NCBI GenBank assembly: GCA_900472625.1
Contig: UCIT01000018.1
Location: 111,438-175,437 of the forward strand
Length of the DNA stretch: 64,000 nt
Direction of reading: 5' to 3'
Source: Hyphomicrobiales bacterium
GTDB taxonomy: Bacteria > Pseudomonadota > Alphaproteobacteria > Rhizobiales > Rhizobiaceae
The position numbers and the translations under genes were made by a program. Below are positions 61,095 to 64,000 of the stretch, piece after piece. Under the pieces are notes generated by a model, which searched no databases, had not been told where the DNA came from, and saw only the letters and a program-made list of their open reading frames with translations. Every line of letters starts with the position of its first letter. Position 1 is the stretch's first letter.

Positions 61095-62408
61095 GTGGTT
61101 GTCGAAAAAGAACTGATTGCGAAAATTACTTGGCGGTTGATGCCGTTCCTTGGGCTGCTTTACCTTATCGCATACATCGATCGCCAGAACGTCAGCTTTG
61201 CCAAGCTCGAAATGGTGGATGCGCTAGGCATGAGCGAATACGCATATGGTTTGGGCGCGTCGCTGTTTTTCATCGGCTATTTCATCTTCGAGGTGCCGAG
61301 CAACCTTCTCCTAGATCGGTTCGGCGCGAGCAAGTGGTTCGCCAGGATTTTGGTCTCATGGGGCCTCGTCACTATCGGGTTGGCGTACACGCAGAACCCC
61401 ACAATGTTCTACATTCTTCGGTTCCTGCTCGGTGCATGCGAGGCGGGCTTCTTTCCTGGCGTCCTATACCTTCTGACCCTATGGTATCCTTCAGAATATC
61501 GAGGAAGGATGGTCGGGCTATTCATGATTTTCTCAGCGCTGGCGAACGCGGTAGGCGCACCTCTCGGCGGCGTGCTGCTGGATCTAGACGGACTTTACGG
61601 TTACGCGGGCTGGCAGTGGGTGTTCCTCGCCACCGGCATCCCAGCCGTCATTGCAGGGTTTGTGACCTTGTTCTACCTGTCCGACCGACCGGCGGATGCG
61701 AAGTTCCTCAATCCTCAGGAAAAGGAATGGCTTAAAAATCGACTTGCCTCGGAAAATTCCGAGATGGAGGCGAACGCGGGTGATGGCTTCAAGGCTCTCG
61801 TCAACCCACGAGTACTGTTGATGTCGGCATGCTACGTCGGATTTCCGCTCGCGGCCTACGGGCTGAGCTATTGGCTGCCCACGATTGTCAAGGGCTTTGG
61901 CGTCAGCAACACAGTCAACGGCTTCCTCAACATTATCCCGTGGATCCTCGTTGCCATCGCCCTTTACGTTGTTCCGAGCCAGGCAGACAGAGCGCCCGCC
62001 AAAACGCCGTACATCGTGTTCCCCGCGGCAATCGGGGCTATCTGTTTAGTGCTTTCCGCCGTCATCCCAAACCATATTCTGCAGTTCGTCTTTCTCAGCA
62101 TGGCCGCAGCGGGGATTTTTGCTGGACAGCCCGTGTTCTGGAGCCTTCCATCGCGCTTCCTGAGGGGGGCTGGCGCTGCGGCGGGTCTGGCTGCGATCAA
62201 CTCCGTCGGGAACCTTGGCGGCTTTGTTGCGCAGAACGTCGTGCCCTGGATCAAAGACACGACAGGCAGCACTAGCGCGCCCATGTTCTTCCTTGCGGCA
62301 TGTCTGGCAATCGCGGGTGTTCTCGTTCTCATTGTGGGCCGTATGATTCCGCAGGATCCCGAGACCTCGGGTCCTAACGTGACGAATGTTGCGGATAGAG
62401 CCGCCTAA
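61095..62408 (+). CDS. MFS transporter, anion:cation symporter (ACS) family
   Basis: 437 aa, twelve helices. ITWRLMPFLGLLYLIAYIDR and QNVSFAKLEM are the ACS start; FEVPSNLLLDRFGASKWFAR and GACEAGFFPGVLYLLTLWYP follow. It imports organic anions such as phthalate, tartrate or other carboxylates. GTG 61095, nine bases after AGGAG, is the best start. No catabolic partner adjacent; the IS66 element follows within 104 bp and may have cut off its neighbours. Confidence 0.9.
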   Translation: MVVEKELIAKITWRLMPFLGLLYLIAYIDRQNVSFAKLEMVDALGMSEYAYGLGASLFFIGYFIFEVPSNLLLDRFGASKWFARILVSWGLVTIGLAYTQNPTMFYILRFLLGACEAGFFPGVLYLLTLWYPSEYRGRMVGLFMIFSALANAVGAPLGGVLLDLDGLYGYAGWQWVFLATGIPAVIAGFVTLFYLSDRPADAKFLNPQEKEWLKNRLASENSEMEANAGDGFKALVNPRVLLMSACYVGFPLAAYGLSYWLPTIVKGFGVSNTVNGFLNIIPWILVAIALYVVPSQADRAPAKTPYIVFPAAIGAICLVLSAVIPNHILQFVFLSMAAAGIFAGQPVFWSLPSRFLRGAGAAAGLAAINSVGNLGGFVAQNVVPWIKDTTGSTSAPMFFLAACLAIAGVLVLIVGRMIPQDPETSGPNVTNVADRAA

Positions 62409-62557
62409 AGCCTCGTGGCGTGGCGCGAGCGCGCGCCCGGGCATCTAACTAACGAACTGGCATGCGTTGTGGTCGCGCTCCCCATCCGAGAAATCGACCG
62501 TTTGCTGTAATGTAACCGCCCGATTGGCACCGCCTGCCGCATAAGGCCTTAATGGCT

Positions 62558-62597
62558 TAAGACACGGGTTTAACGACGTCGTTAGCGACGTGTCTTA
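62558..62597 (+). promoter_or_regulatory. Nested hairpin at the start of the IS66 genes
   Basis: TAAGACACG (62558-62566) and CGTGTCTTA (62589-62597) surround a perfect palindrome AACGACGTCGTT (62572-62583). It ends at the first possible tnpA codon and may limit transposase expression. Confidence 0.5.
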
Positions 62598-62611
62598 TGC
62601 GGGGATTTGCG

Positions 62612-62980
62612 ATGCGCGTTGAAATTCTTGGGCAAGAGCGGCGGCGCCGATGGCGCGACGATGAGAAGCTCGCGATTGTCATGTCGGTTGGGGATGGTGG
62701 AGCGACCATCACAGAGGTTGCCCATCGGCACGATATTACGCGGCAGCAGATTTACGCTTGGCGTAGCGAGCTGAAGAAGAAGGGACTTCTCTCGGCGTCG
62801 TCGAATGCATTGTTCATCCCCGTCGACGTGAAAGCGGTACGGACGGATCTTGCTGATGACCCGGAAGGGTGCTCCGGGATGGTGGAACTACGATTGAGCT
62901 GCGGCCGCACCCTTCGCTTCGGCAGTGCGTTCGATACGGCTGCCCTGACGCAGATCATCCGGGCGGTGGAAGCAGCATGA
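62612..62980 (+). CDS. tnpA: IS66 TnpA (Orf1)
   Basis: 122 aa. RRRRWRDDEKLAIVMSVGDG and IYAWRSELKKKG are the helix-turn-helix of IS66 Orf1 proteins. Start at ATG 62612 or 62597. ATGA overlap with tnpB. Confidence 0.88.
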   Translation: MRVEILGQERRRRWRDDEKLAIVMSVGDGGATITEVAHRHDITRQQIYAWRSELKKKGLLSASSNALFIPVDVKAVRTDLADDPEGCSGMVELRLSCGRTLRFGSAFDTAALTQIIRAVEAA

Positions 62981-63324
62981 TCGGGCCTGGGACCGGCGTT
63001 CGGGTCTATCTTGCATGCGGGATCACGGACATGCGCAAAGGAATTGAAGGCCTGGCTGCGCTTGCGCAGGATGTCTTGCGCCAAAAGCCGACGGGCGGCG
63101 CGGTATTTGCCTTTCGCGGCAAACGTGGCGACCGTTTGAAGCTACTGTATTTTGATGGCCAAGGCTTCTGCCTGTATTACAAGACTTTGCAGAAAGGTCG
63201 GTTCCCGTGGCCTTCAGCGTCCGACGGCACAGCGCGACTGACGTCGGCTCAACTGGCGATGTTGTGGGAAGGGATCGATTGGCGTCGTCCTGATTGGGGC
63301 GCGCCACCGGCGCGTGTCGGGTGA
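62977..63324 (+). CDS. tnpB: IS66 TnpB (Orf2)
   Basis: 115 aa. VRVYLACGITDMRKGIEGLA and VFAFRGKRGDRLKLLYFDGQ are the invariant TnpB blocks. Starts within the end of tnpA. Needed for transposition in this family; mechanism unclear. Confidence 0.93.
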   Translation: MIGPGTGVRVYLACGITDMRKGIEGLAALAQDVLRQKPTGGAVFAFRGKRGDRLKLLYFDGQGFCLYYKTLQKGRFPWPSASDGTARLTSAQLAMLWEGIDWRRPDWGAPPARVG

Positions 63325-63387
63325 TTTTATCCCTCTGAAACCACTCGTTTTTATGGCAATTTCTCCTGACTTGTGGTAGTCAGGATC

Positions 63388-64000
63388 ATGTCAATCGCAA
63401 CGACAAATCTTCCTGATGATCCAGCCTTTCTCAAGGCAATGATAATCGCGTTGCAGGCGGAAAACGCGAAGATGTCGGCGACGTTGCAAGCGCACGACCA
63501 ATTAATCCAAACACTGCGGCTGCGCATCGCCAAGCTGAAGAAGCAGGTCTTCGGCAAGTCGTCCGAAAAGATCGAGCGTGAAATCGAGCAGTTGGAACTG
63601 GCGCTTGAGGATCTGTTGATCGCCGCCGCTGAGAGCAATACTGCCCCGATAGATGAGCCCGATGAGGAAGCGTCTATTGTAGCCTTGGCGGATACGCCTG
63701 AGAAGATCATGCGCCGGCGCCCACGCGTCTCGGACAAGGCAGTTCGCGAACGCCGGGAACTCGATCCTGGCTCCTGCTGCCCGGAATGCGGAGGTGAGCT
63801 TCGTCTTGTCGGTGAGGACACAAGCGAAATCCTCGACATGATTGCAGCGCAGATGAAGGTGATCGAGGTCGCCCGATTGAAGAAGTCCTGCCGTTGCTGC
63901 GAGAAGATGGTGCAGGTGCCTGCGCCCAGCCGCCCGATCCCTGGCAGCATGGCGGGCGCTGGCCTTTTGGCGTACATTCTAGTGTCGAAGTTCGATGACC
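63388..64000 (+). CDS. tnpC: IS66 TnpC transposase, cut by the window end
   Basis: 204 residues visible. N-terminal coiled coil (LRLRIAKLKKQVFGKSSEKI), then a zinc-finger-like part with CCPECGGEL and KKSCRCCEKMVQVPAP, and the start of the catalytic region PGSMAGAGLLAYILVSKFDD. The DDE residues are downstream, outside the window. ATG at 63388, 63 bp after tnpB. Confidence 0.92.
   Translation, partial: MSIATTNLPDDPAFLKAMIIALQAENAKMSATLQAHDQLIQTLRLRIAKLKKQVFGKSSEKIEREIEQLELALEDLLIAAAESNTAPIDEPDEEASIVALADTPEKIMRRRPRVSDKAVRERRELDPGSCCPECGGELRLVGEDTSEILDMIAAQMKVIEVARLKKSCRCCEKMVQVPAPSRPIPGSMAGAGLLAYILVSKFDD

Larger units (their letters stand above)
62512..64000 (+). mobile_element. IS66-family insertion sequence, left part
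   Basis: Three consecutive genes in IS66 order (tnpA, tnpB, tnpC), the last running off the window. The left end is probably at GTAACCGCCC (62512), since IS66 inverted repeats start with GTAA; the right end and the 8-bp target copy are outside. Confidence 0.85.

Noticed and set aside
63351..63977. 208-residue minus ORF at the window end
   Set aside because: Ser/Arg-rich antisense shadow of tnpC, which is clearly coding on plus although it has no stop in the window.
1..64000. CRISPR arrays, rRNA and tRNA genes, phage structural genes, conjugation genes
   Set aside because: None recognised on either strand; the repeats seen are operators, hairpins or the single tandem duplication.

Overview
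The window looks like a piece of a rhizobial-type alphaproteobacterial genome (Rhizobiales, perhaps Rhizobiaceae), most likely an accessory replicon or genomic island. The reasons are moderately GC-rich coding DNA, many solute importers, small regulator-plus-oxidoreductase cassettes, PAS-GGDEF-EAL proteins, a cobalt nitrile hydratase operon and an IS66 element. No rRNA, tRNA, CRISPR array or core housekeeping block is visible. The genus is an inference from gene content, not from a search.

Layout. 1-8.9 kb is an efflux and stress block: a broken ChaC gene, TetR with divergent EmrAB, catalase, an HD hydrolase, a PfpI-AraC regulator, and MarR with an MFS pump. 9.4-13.2 kb holds two arms facing apart: a hydrolase and flavin reductase on minus, a hydrolase and enoyl-CoA hydratase on plus. 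13.2-20.2 kb is signalling: an orphan flgD under a perfect inverted repeat, TetR, two LuxR genes tail to tail, a PAS-GGDEF-EAL and PAS-GGDEF pair, and another PfpI-AraC regulator. 20.2-24.7 kb is one minus-strand operon for a cobalt nitrile hydratase: CobW-type GTPase, DUF1097 membrane protein, beta, alpha, accessory protein, CbtB, CbtA and a coupled small ORF. 25-36.4 kb contains cassettes of one regulator facing one redox enzyme (SDR/TetR, unknown/HxlR, TetR/SDR), a twice-frameshifted chemoreceptor, a CurA-like reductase, an OYE-family reductase, and an ADH-ALDH pair with a structured leader.

36.7-38.0 kb is a coupled three-gene cassette (unknown, XRE, VOC). 39.2-49.8 kb is a coherent catabolic module: M20 deacylase, complete Liv-type ABC importer, alpha/beta hydrolase, N-formylglutamate amidohydrolase family enzyme, glutamine synthetase-like ligase, isochorismatase-fold amidase and RpiR. 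I find an 18-bp inverted repeat (RTGAAA-N6-TTTCAT) at two promoters of this module and a weaker copy at a third, so it is probably one RpiR regulon for an amide or N-acyl compound.

50.0-60.1 kb is the most unusual part. The minus arm encodes a peptidoglycan-binding/CHAP amidase, a DUF2235 hydrolase with a LecA-like tail, a decayed ORF and a membrane protein. The plus arm encodes a small secreted protein, a caspase-like protease joined through a membrane segment to an FGE-sulfatase (SUMF1-like) domain, a Trypco1-like protein, an M15 peptidase plus glucosaminidase, a peptidoglycan-binding membrane protein with a perfect 78-bp tandem duplication, and another membrane protein. It reads as a wall-directed biological conflict locus.

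60.1-64 kb has a decayed ORF, an MFS transporter and the left part of an IS66 element that runs off the window.
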